Assembly: GCF_030409845.1 (NCBI RefSeq)
Contig: NZ_JAUFQQ010000005.1
Coordinates: 806,001 to 870,000, forward strand
Length of the DNA stretch: 64,000 bases
Direction of reading: 5' to 3'
DNA from: Flavobacterium branchiarum
Lineage (GTDB): Bacteria > Bacteroidota > Bacteroidia > Flavobacteriales > Flavobacteriaceae
The position numbers were made by a program, and so were the translations under genes. The notes beneath the pieces were generated by a model. It did no database searches, was not told the DNA's origin, and saw nothing but the letters and a program-made list of their open reading frames with translations. The number at the start of each line of letters is the position of its first letter. Within the stretch, counting starts at the first letter, position 1. Positions 20,576 through 30,271 of the stretch are shown in pieces.

Positions 20576-20822
20576 AATGAAAAAAAATTGACTAGAACTA
20601 AAGAAATAAGATATTGGCAAATATTGCTTAAGTGTCTTACAAGTCAATATTCCCGTTAAAAAATCCCTTTGGATAATTATACCGTAAAAACTTCCCTTTC
20701 CAATTACTATTCTCTCCTAAATGCCATAGGAAATAACAGTGACTAGCTCTGAAATAACGGCACAGCATAAATCCCACAAGAAATCCTCGCTTTAAAGTTT
20801 AGCAAACTCTTATTCAAAAAAA

Positions 20823-20848
20823 AACTGCCCAAAATATTTTGGACAGTT
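20823..20848 (-). terminator. Terminator of the first SusC/SusD pair
   Basis: Arms AACTGcCC/GGaCAGTT around the core AAAATATTTT, with a run of A on the plus strand giving T on the transcript. It is almost identical to the terminator at 25733-25762. Confidence 0.8.
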
Positions 20849-20908
20849 CTACTGTTTTTTTTAATTAAAATTCATTTTTCTAGTTTTACTTTACTAGTGT
20901 TACTAGAA

Positions 20909-22309
20909 TCAATAACCCATATTCTGAACTATATTCGGATTTGCATTCATTTCCTTTAGAGGAATAGGAAACGCATATCTAGAACTACCATAAGTAATCC
21001 CTTCTAAACCTAAATCATCATACGTTTGTTTAACGGCGTCTACAACTGGCATATTCATCTTTGTTCTTGCAATATCATCAAATCTAAATCCTTCAAAACA
21101 TAATTCTTTTCTACGTTCTAAAAGAATATTCTCTACTGATATAGATTCATATGGAGTTGCACCACGATTTATTGCTAACAAATTTAAACTTGCCAAAGCA
21201 AGGGGATCTGCTTCATTAAGTCTAAAAGTAGATTCTGCATTTATTAGTAACATTTCCTCAAATCTAAACAAAACAACATTTACATCTGCTTTTATAAACT
21301 TACCTGTATTTCTCAAACGAAATTTTTCTTGAACAGAAATCATATTCCCTCTAACATCTGAAGAAGAAAATTGGTCTTTTAGATCTTCTAAAACGACGAT
21401 GTCTCCATAGCCTGTATTATTATATATGTTGAATAAACTATTATTAGTTAGATTGTCATCAGAAGTAAATACCAATTCAAAAATAGAATTTGGCTGAAGA
21501 TTTGCTTTAAAAGAATCTGCATATTCTGTAGCAGTTAGTAGCCTAGCTCCACTATTATCAATAACCTCTTGAGATGCTGTTTTAGCAATATCCCAATCTC
21601 CAAAATATAATGCAACCCGTGCTTTAATAGCATGAATTGTTATTGTTCTGATCGCCTTCTTATTTCCTTTATCATAAGCTTTATCCATCATTGACAAGGC
21701 TTTGTCCAAATCTGCATAAACAAAAGATTTTACTTCTTCAACAGTGCTTCTTTTAGGCTTCATTGCATTTGAATCTAAAAAATGTTTAACATAAGACACC
21801 CCTAAAGAACTTAAATCTCCACCTGCAACGTGTTGTTGCCCATAAATACGCACTAGATCATAATGTACTAAAGCACGTAAAGCCAAAGCTTGCCCTTTTA
21901 CGTAATTAATTTCTGCCTCATTCCCAACGATATTAGGATCGACTACAATAGTAGCATCTAGAATAATATTACAATTAGCTATTACTGCATACATTCTTAA
22001 AAAAGCATCATTCGCATCACTATCTGCATTTGTCATATTCATCGCTGCTGAAGTTCTAAAGCGACCCGAGTTTCCATTTGCATAAGCATTATCCGAACGA
22101 ACATCGCCAAAAACCATTACATTTCGACCATAATAACCAAATGTGGTCATTATGTCATAAGCTCCACCAAGCATTATTTTTAAATCTCCTACAGTTTTTA
22201 TTTCTGTGCTAGGTTTATTTATACTAAGTTTAGGTTCTAAATCTCCATCAGTACATGAACTCAAAATGAGCCCCAAAAGAACTAAAGAGCTATATATTAT
22301 TTTTCTCAT
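20909..22309 (-). CDS. SusD/RagB-like outer-membrane lipoprotein (pair 1)
   Basis: 466 residues. Lipobox LGLILSSC near residue 19 shows export and lipidation; the N-terminal SusD-like TPR part and the C-terminal RagB/SusD domain ending in FPIPLKEMNANPNIVQNMGY are typical. It forms the surface lid on the SusC channel and binds the ligand. It begins 4 bp after the SusC stop, so the two are translated from one message. The ligand is unknown. Confidence 0.93.
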   Translation of the reverse strand: MRKIIYSSLVLLGLILSSCTDGDLEPKLSINKPSTEIKTVGDLKIMLGGAYDIMTTFGYYGRNVMVFGDVRSDNAYANGNSGRFRTSAAMNMTNADSDANDAFLRMYAVIANCNIILDATIVVDPNIVGNEAEINYVKGQALALRALVHYDLVRIYGQQHVAGGDLSSLGVSYVKHFLDSNAMKPKRSTVEEVKSFVYADLDKALSMMDKAYDKGNKKAIRTITIHAIKARVALYFGDWDIAKTASQEVIDNSGARLLTATEYADSFKANLQPNSIFELVFTSDDNLTNNSLFNIYNNTGYGDIVVLEDLKDQFSSSDVRGNMISVQEKFRLRNTGKFIKADVNVVLFRFEEMLLINAESTFRLNEADPLALASLNLLAINRGATPYESISVENILLERRKELCFEGFRFDDIARTKMNMPVVDAVKQTYDDLGLEGITYGSSRYAFPIPLKEMNANPNIVQNMGY

Positions 22310-22313
22310 TTTC

Positions 22314-25300
22314 TTATAATTTTAGGTTAATTGCAAATACTACCGATTTTACTGGAGGACTAACCAGACTAGTAAAGCCATCTGCTCTCACCTCTGGATC
22401 ATATTTCATCTTACCATCTTTCACAAAAGTCAATAAATTTGTTCCTCTCACTGACATATCTAATCCAGCAAGGTTCATGAATTTTACAGTTTCTGGACTG
22501 AATCTATACCCTAAAACCATATCTTTCATTCTTATATAATCTCCATCATACAAAAATCTTGTTGATGTACTTGCAGCATTACGTCCTTCGCCAAGCTCCA
22601 TCTTAGGAGTTGAAGTTACATCGCCAGGATTTTGCCATCTATCCATTAAATTTTCTGTACCGTTAAAACGAACAAAAGTAAAATCTCCAGTACTTTGAGT
22701 ATAGCCCGCCCAATCTTCATAAACTTTATGACCTCCTGCTAAATAAAACGAAACATCAAGATAAACGCCTTTATAGTCTATATGGGTCCCAAATCCACCA
22801 GAATAAACCGGTGCAGATTTACCTTGCATCGCTACTTTCGCTTTATTATAAACAGATGTTGTTTCTCCAGCTATACCATTAACATACCACAAAGGCAATC
22901 CATTTGTAGGATCTACTCCAGCCCATTTACGCATATTCCAAGTCCCTATTGATTCTCCAACTTTTGTAATTTTAGTTGATGTAGTAATCTCTATATCTTT
23001 TCCTGTTGGATCTTTTGCTAATTTTTTAACCTCATTGGTATTGTGTGAATAGTTTCCTGAAATAGACCAATTAAAATCTTTTCCTCTAAAAACATCTACA
23101 TTTAATTCAATTTCTATTCCTTGATTCAATACTGCACCTGCATTCATTAATTGTATCACACTAGTTCCTGTAGGAACTCCTTGAGTTAATGAATATGGTA
23201 CTTCCTGTAGCAAATCATAGGTCTCTCTATTATAGTACGAGACACTTCCTGAAAATCTGTTTTTAATCAATCCAAATTCTAAACCAACATCGGCTGTTTT
23301 ATTTTTTTCCCAAGTCAACAACTCGTTACCTATAGTTGATGGGTAAGCTACTGGCTCTGAATCATAACTAACATCAAATGCTATTAATCTTTGGTAAGAA
23401 TTCTCGTTTATACCACTATTCCCAGAAGTACCATAAGAACTTCTAAGTTTCAAATTATTAAAAATAGACCCTTCCATGAATTCCTCATTACTAATATTCC
23501 ATGCTGCTCCTACTGACCAGAAATTACCAAAACGATGTTTGGGTGCAAATTTAGACGAGCCTTCTCTTCTATATGTAGCATCAAATACATATTTATTTTC
23601 ATAGCTATAATTGAACAAACCTAAATAAGAAACATTGAGCCAATCAGAAAAATTCCCTATTGTTTTTTTATTTTTTGAAACAACATCTAAATAGATTAAG
23701 TCATCTGAACCAATATTCTCTCCATATCCTCCGATAAAATCATTTTTATTCTTTTGGTGTTCAAATAAGGCCGTTGCATCAAAGTTATGCTTGTCTAATC
23801 TCAAAGTATAATTAATAGAGTTTTGCGAAACTAGATTTGTATTTCTTCTTATACTTTGCTCTACAGTACCTTTGTAATCCCTACCGTCGCCATGCATTCT
23901 ATTATTATATCTATGATACGTATTCATATTATAATCTACAGCAAACACAGATTTATACTTGAAATTATTTGAGATTTTCCAATCTAATGTATTATTAGAT
24001 CTAAGCCCTAATAAATTATTAGTCTTAACATTATTTGCTAAAGTATAGAGAACATTATGTAAAGTAGTCCAATATCCAATATCCGAAACATTTGCTCCTT
24101 TACCAATATTATATGTTCCATCACTGTTATAAGGATTCACCCATGGATTCATAAAGTATTTTGTTAAATTTGGGTTACTAAAAGTTCCCGTTCCTTCCAA
24201 AATACCATTTTGCTTTGCTTCAGAAAAAAAGTTAGCTGTACTGAACTTAAGCGTTTCACTTAATTTTCTTGTAAAGCCTAATGCCGCTGTAAAACGTCTA
24301 AATTCTGCACCTCTAATAGTGGACTCAGTCTTATTATATCCAAGCGAAGCATTAAAAGTTGTTTTTTCATCCCCAGCTGACACAGAGAAATCTGTATTCT
24401 GAACTAGAGCATTTTTATTTTTTAACAATTCACCCCAATTATGGCTTACACCATCCCAATCTTTCAAATTTGCTTTACTTGCATCAACTTTTTGTCCTTC
24501 TGGAGTTTTTAATATCCAATTTTCAGCGCCAGCTCTATCAAATCCATCTGAAGCACCATAAGTATTATAAACAGCATCTAAATACAATTCTTTTCTTTGA
24601 TCACCAGTAAGCACATTTCTTCCTGTAACAGCATTATTCTGGAAACCAATAGAATTACTAAAATTATAAGATGGTTTCCCAATTTTTCCTCTTTTTGTCG
24701 TAATAACAATCACTCCATTAGATCCTCTTGCTCCATAAGCTGCGGTTGCAGATGCATCTTTCAAAATTGTCATACTTTCTATATCATGACTATTTAAACT
24801 AGCTAAAACTGACATTGATGAACCGGTACTTTTTGTTGCTTGAATCGTTTTATTATCATTACCCCCAGAAAGGTCACCACTTATAACGGGTACACCATCA
24901 ATAACGTAAAGAGGCTGATTATTTGCCGAAATTGATCCTGCTCCTCTAATACGAATGTCCTGAACAGAACCTGGTGTTCCAGAAGAACTTGACACTTGTA
25001 AACCAACTACCTTTCCTTGTAATGCCTGATCAACCGAAACTGTTGGAACACCACTTAAAACAGTGCCTGAAAGTTGCTTTGAACTACCTGTCATATTACT
25101 TTTTGATTTAGTAACATATCCCATTACGACTACTTCTTCCAGTGCTTTACCATCTTCCTTCATCTCAATATTCACTACTGAAGATGTGCCAACTGTAATT
25201 GTTTTGTCTAGCATTCCCATATAAGAAAATATAAGTACATCTCCTGGTTTTGCTTTAACAGAATATTTACCGTCAAAATCTGTTTGAACACCAATAGTAG

Positions 25301-25445
25301 TGCCTTTAATAGTAACGTTTACTCCCGGAATTGGTCCTGCTACATCATCTGAAACAATTCCAGAAATAGTTTTCTCTTGTGCGAAAGAAAACTGCATGGT
25401 CAAAAACGTTAGCATTGTTAAAATCCACGTAAATTTTAATTTCAT
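22314..25445 (-). CDS. SusC/RagA-like TonB-linked outer-membrane transporter (pair 1)
   Basis: About 1043 residues from the ATG at 25445 (MKLKFTWILTMLTFLTMQFS, a signal peptide ending FAQ). The upstream frame extension is not conserved. After the signal come a carboxypeptidase-regulatory-like domain (TISGIVSDDVAGPIPGVNV), the TonB plug (GVPTVSVDQALQGKVVGLQV, YVIDGVPV, ILKDASATAAYGARGSNGVI) and the barrel, ending FAINLKL. It is the TonB-driven channel of a SusC/SusD pair. The 5' leader is shared with the second SusC gene. Confidence 0.95.
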   Translation of the reverse strand: MKLKFTWILTMLTFLTMQFSFAQEKTISGIVSDDVAGPIPGVNVTIKGTTIGVQTDFDGKYSVKAKPGDVLIFSYMGMLDKTITVGTSSVVNIEMKEDGKALEEVVVMGYVTKSKSNMTGSSKQLSGTVLSGVPTVSVDQALQGKVVGLQVSSSSGTPGSVQDIRIRGAGSISANNQPLYVIDGVPVISGDLSGGNDNKTIQATKSTGSSMSVLASLNSHDIESMTILKDASATAAYGARGSNGVIVITTKRGKIGKPSYNFSNSIGFQNNAVTGRNVLTGDQRKELYLDAVYNTYGASDGFDRAGAENWILKTPEGQKVDASKANLKDWDGVSHNWGELLKNKNALVQNTDFSVSAGDEKTTFNASLGYNKTESTIRGAEFRRFTAALGFTRKLSETLKFSTANFFSEAKQNGILEGTGTFSNPNLTKYFMNPWVNPYNSDGTYNIGKGANVSDIGYWTTLHNVLYTLANNVKTNNLLGLRSNNTLDWKISNNFKYKSVFAVDYNMNTYHRYNNRMHGDGRDYKGTVEQSIRRNTNLVSQNSINYTLRLDKHNFDATALFEHQKNKNDFIGGYGENIGSDDLIYLDVVSKNKKTIGNFSDWLNVSYLGLFNYSYENKYVFDATYRREGSSKFAPKHRFGNFWSVGAAWNISNEEFMEGSIFNNLKLRSSYGTSGNSGINENSYQRLIAFDVSYDSEPVAYPSTIGNELLTWEKNKTADVGLEFGLIKNRFSGSVSYYNRETYDLLQEVPYSLTQGVPTGTSVIQLMNAGAVLNQGIEIELNVDVFRGKDFNWSISGNYSHNTNEVKKLAKDPTGKDIEITTSTKITKVGESIGTWNMRKWAGVDPTNGLPLWYVNGIAGETTSVYNKAKVAMQGKSAPVYSGGFGTHIDYKGVYLDVSFYLAGGHKVYEDWAGYTQSTGDFTFVRFNGTENLMDRWQNPGDVTSTPKMELGEGRNAASTSTRFLYDGDYIRMKDMVLGYRFSPETVKFMNLAGLDMSVRGTNLLTFVKDGKMKYDPEVRADGFTSLVSPPVKSVVFAINLKL

Positions 25446-25460
25446 GTTAAATGTTTTATA

Positions 25461-25505
25461 ATTAGTATGCGGCAAAACAAACAAATATTTCTTACAATAA
25501 CAACA
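25461..25505 (-). promoter_or_regulatory. Conserved susC leader/promoter block, copy 1
   Basis: Read on the minus strand, this block aligns to 33423-33466 upstream of the other susC: both have TTGTTATT, then TAAGAAATA, then TTTGC-GC and TACTAATT, at the same distance from the start codon. It could be a promoter (TTG about 20 nt from a TTTG) or a regulatory leader. Confidence 0.55.
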
Positions 25506-25732
25506 TAATATTAAAAATATAAAAATTTTTCTTACTTTGTTTAAATTAAAGAATAAGAAATAAACTATAAACAATAGATTAAAAGCGAATTAGAATAAAA
25601 AACGGCTAACAAACCTATACTGTATTTTAACAAGAAACCATAACTAAATAAAATTAATAGTACTGCATAATTCTTAAAAAATATTACATACAAACTATAT
25701 AAAGAAGATTGCACAATTTATTTCACCAAAAA

Positions 25733-25762
25733 AAAACTGCCCAAAATATTTTGGGCAGTTTT
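25733..25762 (-). terminator. Terminator after S9 peptidase gene
   Basis: Perfect arms AAAACTGCCCAAAA and TTTTGGGCAGTTTT with a 2-nt centre, and a run of A on the plus strand giving T on the transcript. Confidence 0.85.
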
Positions 25763-25854
25763 GAAAATTATTAAAATTAAGGGCTATTTAGTTGCCCTTA
25801 TCTTTATAAAAGTTAACTCAATTTAATCATATACAAATGAGTAACCTTTTTAGT

Positions 25855-28626
25855 TTAATATGCTTTGTTGCTTTCTTTTTCAAGATTTGATCTTCCTTTA
25901 GTCATCCATTCTGGAGCTTTTTCTCCTTTTAAATAATGATCAAAAAATTGTTTCATTCGAGTTGACAAGTCTTTTCTATTTCCCCAACTCTCAGCTTTAA
26001 GATTATGTGGTTCGCCATTGTAGTTTAACATCCAAACGGGTTTATCTAAACGACGTAATGCAGTAAAATATTCAATTCCTTGATACCATGGCACAGCTCC
26101 ATCATTATCATTATGCATCATTAATAAAGGTGTTTGAACTTTATCTGCATAAAATAAAGGTGAATTTTTAATATATCCATTTAAATCCTCCCAAAGAGTT
26201 TTACCGATTCTACTCTGAGTATGTTCGTACTGAAACATTCTACTCATTCCTGTTTCCCATCTAATACCACCATAAGCACTTGTCATGTTACTAACTGGAG
26301 CTCCTGCCATAGCAGCAGCAAACATATTGGTTTGTGTTATAAGATATGCCGTTTGGTAACCTCCCCAACTTTGTCCTTGAAGAGCAATATGCTTTTCATC
26401 GATTGCTGGAAATTGTTTTATCATACTTTCTACACCACTCACAATACAGTTATATGCACTTTGTCCAGGAAGTCCTTCTTTGTAAATTATATCTGGAACA
26501 AAAACAAAATAGTCATTACTTGTATACAATGTTCTATTAATAGTAGATCTACTTGGCTGAGGAGCATAATGACGATGATATGTATCTGAATTTAACTCAT
26601 AAAAATACACTACCATTGGGTATTTTTTGTTTGGATCATAGTTCTCTGGTTTGTATAACAATCCTTGTAAAGTAACGGCATCATTATTCTTCCATTCTAC
26701 TAAACTTACGGATCCCCATTTAAAATTTTTCTGTTGGGGATTAGCTTTTGTTACTTGTTCAGGAGAATCAAAGTCAGTTGTAGTAACCCAAATATCAGGA
26801 TACTGTTGATAATTTTGTCTAGTATAAAAAATAGTCTTACTGTTCTTTGCTTTCTTTGGAGTTGTAAAGAAATAATCCCCTTCCATTATAACTGTTGGTG
26901 TATTCTCTTTATTAAAATCAGAATAAACATATCCTGATTTTTTAGTATCATCCTCAAAAACGGATAGTAACACTTGTTTTTTAGTGTCTATAAACTTCTC
27001 TTCGCTATCTATCTGAAGATAACGATATACCTTTTTAGTTTCTCTTCCGTTTTTTGTGATTCTTTTTGGTTGTATTTTTGAATCTGGATCAAACTTCCAA
27101 ATATCATAACGATCATAGATATAGACGAATTTATCCCCTTCGTCCCAACCTGCGATACCATATGGTGAAGGTTCATTAGGTTGATCATTTCGCTCATCAT
27201 ACCAAGCAACTTTCACTCCTTTGGTTAATGATTTGTGCTGATTTGTTTTTAAATTAATTGAATAATAAACACTATCCTTACGGTTGTAGTAAACTGCATA
27301 TTTTTGCGAACCTCCAAACCACACTTGGTCTTGTTCTTTAATCAATAACTTTTGCTCACCTGTATTAAGGTCTATTTTATAAAAATCTTTTACAAATAAA
27401 GCGGTCCATGAAGAAGCTCTTTTATAAGAATCTCCATTAGTTCCTAAAGCATAATCTCCATCACCGTTATTAAACACTGTGATATCAGGGACTAATGTAT
27501 TACCAAGCTGAACGGCTTTATCTGAACTAAAATCATATACTGCCTGATAGGTTCTATTCTGCTCTTTTTTATTATTTACAATCTGTTGCGGTTGCAACTC
27601 TTTATCTGTCCATGCCCATATATCAAGGGTTGCACGCTCTTTATTTAGTAAAGTATCTTTAGGCTTTTCTGCTTCAAATAGGGCATTCCCAAAGAACAAT
27701 CTTTTTCCATTTTCTGAAAAAAACAAATTCCCTTTATCAGAATAATTCCAGTTCTCAGGAAGATTCTTTATTCTGTTTGCTTTTAATTCTGCTACTAATG
27801 ATTTTGTTCCTTTATATAACTGGTATTTTTTAATTTTTGCTGTATCTGATGAAAATAGAAATCCTAATTTATCACCTCTATCTTCTATAGCAATCTTTGA
27901 TATTGTCCCTTTTGATTTAAAAATAGTATCTGTTTTTTTACTCCCTGCATCAAAATATAATAATGCTGATGTAGTTAAAGAATCTTTCTTTTTCTCTGAA
28001 TGAAGCAATAATTTATCAGCTTTCTTTGACCAAGTAAAATTTTTAATATTCAAAAACGCGATACTATCTTTCAGTATCGGATTATAAACCACGACAATAG
28101 TATCGCTCTTTGGTTTTGCCTTTATTTTTTTATCAACTCCTGCTGAATCTTTTGCTTTTACAGTTTTCAAAATTGTTTTATAAGCAAGCCACTCTCCTCC
28201 TTCAGCTGGCTGACTGAAATTTTTAAGACTTGGATATTTTTTTACCACTTTTGTTTTAAACACATAAATTCCCAAAGAATCAATAGGTAGTTTTTCTTTT
28301 TTTAATTTCTTTGTTTCAGCTTTTCGTCTAACGGCTATCTCAGGTTTTATCTTAAATGATACAAACGTGCTTTTTCCATTGATTTGAGCATCGTATCCTC
28401 TAGAAATTGTATCTGACGCTTTTGTTTTAACATTAACTATAACAAGCTTACCATCACCATTTCCTGGATTATATTCATATACTAAATACGCTCCATTTCC
28501 AGACAACTGTGGCTTTTCTATTTGCTTCCAATTATCGTAATCATCTACAGTGAGTGATTTTTTTTGTGCAAATGATACAGACGCTACAAAAAATAAAGAA
28601 ACAAATACATACATTTTAAACATCAT
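25855..28626 (-). CDS. Secreted S9-family serine peptidase (prolyl oligopeptidase/DPP4-like)
   Basis: 923 residues with a signal peptide (MMFKMYVFVSLFFVASVSFA). A long N-terminal beta-propeller-like region is followed by an alpha/beta-hydrolase peptidase domain. The triad is readable: Ser in GQSWGGYQTAYL, Asp in HNDNDGAVPWYQG, His in NGEPHNLKAES. S9 enzymes cleave short peptides, often after proline. It lies between two SusC/SusD pairs on the same strand and has its own terminator, which suggests a joint role in peptide use. Confidence 0.92.
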   Translation of the reverse strand: MMFKMYVFVSLFFVASVSFAQKKSLTVDDYDNWKQIEKPQLSGNGAYLVYEYNPGNGDGKLVIVNVKTKASDTISRGYDAQINGKSTFVSFKIKPEIAVRRKAETKKLKKEKLPIDSLGIYVFKTKVVKKYPSLKNFSQPAEGGEWLAYKTILKTVKAKDSAGVDKKIKAKPKSDTIVVVYNPILKDSIAFLNIKNFTWSKKADKLLLHSEKKKDSLTTSALLYFDAGSKKTDTIFKSKGTISKIAIEDRGDKLGFLFSSDTAKIKKYQLYKGTKSLVAELKANRIKNLPENWNYSDKGNLFFSENGKRLFFGNALFEAEKPKDTLLNKERATLDIWAWTDKELQPQQIVNNKKEQNRTYQAVYDFSSDKAVQLGNTLVPDITVFNNGDGDYALGTNGDSYKRASSWTALFVKDFYKIDLNTGEQKLLIKEQDQVWFGGSQKYAVYYNRKDSVYYSINLKTNQHKSLTKGVKVAWYDERNDQPNEPSPYGIAGWDEGDKFVYIYDRYDIWKFDPDSKIQPKRITKNGRETKKVYRYLQIDSEEKFIDTKKQVLLSVFEDDTKKSGYVYSDFNKENTPTVIMEGDYFFTTPKKAKNSKTIFYTRQNYQQYPDIWVTTTDFDSPEQVTKANPQQKNFKWGSVSLVEWKNNDAVTLQGLLYKPENYDPNKKYPMVVYFYELNSDTYHRHYAPQPSRSTINRTLYTSNDYFVFVPDIIYKEGLPGQSAYNCIVSGVESMIKQFPAIDEKHIALQGQSWGGYQTAYLITQTNMFAAAMAGAPVSNMTSAYGGIRWETGMSRMFQYEHTQSRIGKTLWEDLNGYIKNSPLFYADKVQTPLLMMHNDNDGAVPWYQGIEYFTALRRLDKPVWMLNYNGEPHNLKAESWGNRKDLSTRMKQFFDHYLKGEKAPEWMTKGRSNLEKESNKAY

Positions 28627-28756
28627 AATTCTATTTTATTAGGAATGATTCTGGTTCAACAATTCAACTATTATTTGTAAAACTACATAAATAATGTACA
28701 TACTACAAATTGTGTATTACACAAATTCATCTAGCACAAATTGTAACTAAAAAAAA

Positions 28757-28780
28757 AGCTACAATATCACTATTGTAGCT
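28757..28780 (-). terminator. Terminator of the second SusC/SusD pair
   Basis: Arms AGCTACAATA (28757-28766) and TATTGTAGCT (28771-28780), with an A run at 28749-28757 giving T on the minus-strand transcript. It lies 11 bp past the susD stop codon. Confidence 0.85.
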
Positions 28781-28790
28781 CTTTATTTAT

Positions 28791-30260
28791 TTAAAGTTCA
28801 TTTTGTTTAATCAATGGATTGGCATTAATTTCCGCTCTAGGAATTAACCATTGCCATCTTTTATCTGATGCAGGAACAGAGAAAACTCCTCCTACATAAG
28901 TAGAATTATGGTTTGCTCCAGTTCTATCTAAATCAGAGTTTGTTCTTTTTAAATCAAAAAATCTGAATCCTTCTCCCCAAAGTTCTATTCTTCTTTGAAA
29001 AATAACTTCATCAACTAAAGCTTGTCCAGTTTTTGTTGACAACACATATGAAGGATTTCTTTTGCTAACGAAAGAAAATAAAACTTGAGCCGCATCTGCA
29101 GCACCCAATTTAGCTTTTGCTTCTGCCTCAATCAAATACATCTCTGCAACTCTCATATAAGGAACATCACAACGACTATCTGCAGTACTTACTGATAAGA
29201 ACTTTTGACTTGTATATGGGAATTTCTGAGCTGTAGAAACCAAAGCTATTCCAGGATGCGCACCTGTTTTGCTAAATACTGCAGCACGTACGTCTGTTGT
29301 AGGAATTTGATCGTACAATTTACTATTAATAGCTCTAGGACATGTTCTAATAACTGTTGAATTAAAGTTACGTGACATATAAGCTCCAAAATTAGCAAAA
29401 TAAGCTGTTTGTAACTCTATAATATGGCTACCCCACATCCATTCTACATTATTATAATCATTAAATCCTTTAGTGTAATCAGCAATCGACATTAATTGTT
29501 TACCAGTTCTTGCTTTAACAGCATTATCTGCAGCAACAGACCAATTTCCTTGAGTTAAATTTACACGAGCTTTTAATCCATAAGCTACTGGTAAATCTAA
29601 ATTAGAATTATTAGGCTTTTTATATCCATCTAACAGAACTATAGCATTATCGATATCAGCATTGATTTGTTTATAAACATCCTCAACACTAGATCTTCCT
29701 ACCATAGTTTTAGTATCTAAAGCTAAAGGTACTCCGTCTTGACTATTAGCAGTTCCAGGTACATATCTTTTTCCAAAAATTTGAACTAATTGAAAATGAG
29801 AAAAAGCTCTATATAAAAGGGCTTGCCCTTTAGTAATATCCTTATCTATCTGTTCCCCTTTAGCAGCATCAGCATTGTTTATAATTGCATTAGCATTTCT
29901 AATAATTTGATAAAAAGTTCTGTAAGGAAACCTCACTTCTGATGAATTATCATTTGAAGGTGCTGTCCAGTTATAAACACCTAAGAAAAATCCATTTGTA
30001 GCTGGGAAGACTAAATCGTCTCCGATAATGTCCATTTGTTGCATTATTCCCCCTACACCTGTTTGTCCTTGATCTTCATATCTAATGTACATCGAACGAT
30101 GTATTCCATTTATAGCTAAATACAATGCTTCTGTATCAGCAGTAGCTGCCTCTTCACTTATAAATTCGGTTGGTTTTTTTTCTAAGAAATCCTCAGAACA
30201 TGATCCTAATAACAGCATTGAAGAAGCTGCTATTATATATTTTGATAAATTAATTTTCAT
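28791..30260 (-). CDS. SusD/RagB-like outer-membrane lipoprotein (pair 2)
   Basis: 489 residues. The lipobox is MLLLGSC near residue 21, followed by SEDFLEKKPTEF, the usual SusD start. The C-terminal RFFDLKRTN and WLIPRAEINANPLIKQN match the RagB/SusD domain. It starts 11 bp after the SusC stop. It binds the ligand at the cell surface; ligand unknown. Confidence 0.93.
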   Translation of the reverse strand: MKINLSKYIIAASSMLLLGSCSEDFLEKKPTEFISEEAATADTEALYLAINGIHRSMYIRYEDQGQTGVGGIMQQMDIIGDDLVFPATNGFFLGVYNWTAPSNDNSSEVRFPYRTFYQIIRNANAIINNADAAKGEQIDKDITKGQALLYRAFSHFQLVQIFGKRYVPGTANSQDGVPLALDTKTMVGRSSVEDVYKQINADIDNAIVLLDGYKKPNNSNLDLPVAYGLKARVNLTQGNWSVAADNAVKARTGKQLMSIADYTKGFNDYNNVEWMWGSHIIELQTAYFANFGAYMSRNFNSTVIRTCPRAINSKLYDQIPTTDVRAAVFSKTGAHPGIALVSTAQKFPYTSQKFLSVSTADSRCDVPYMRVAEMYLIEAEAKAKLGAADAAQVLFSFVSKRNPSYVLSTKTGQALVDEVIFQRRIELWGEGFRFFDLKRTNSDLDRTGANHNSTYVGGVFSVPASDKRWQWLIPRAEINANPLIKQNEL

Positions 30261-30271
30261 ATTTTTTAATA

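Larger units (their letters stand above)
20518..20908 (-). other. Intergenic region upstream of the porin gene
   Basis: 391 bp. It holds the susD terminator at 20823-20848 and, on the minus strand, a TACCTTTG (20575-20568) that fits the -7 promoter element 51 nt before the porin start; no TTG is found at the expected distance. Nothing else is recognisable. Confidence 0.5.
25446..25854 (-). other. Leader and upstream region of susC pair 1
   Basis: 409 bp. It holds the conserved susC leader block (25461-25505), a TAGGTTTG -7-like element on the minus strand (25617-25610) without a well-spaced TTG, and the S9 peptidase terminator (25733-25762). The rest is AT-rich with nothing recognisable. Confidence 0.5.

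Noticed and set aside
23400..26600. Open frames opposite susC and the S9 peptidase gene
   Set aside because: They are rich in His, Tyr, Ser and Cys as antisense shadows, lack starts with context and have no family signature.
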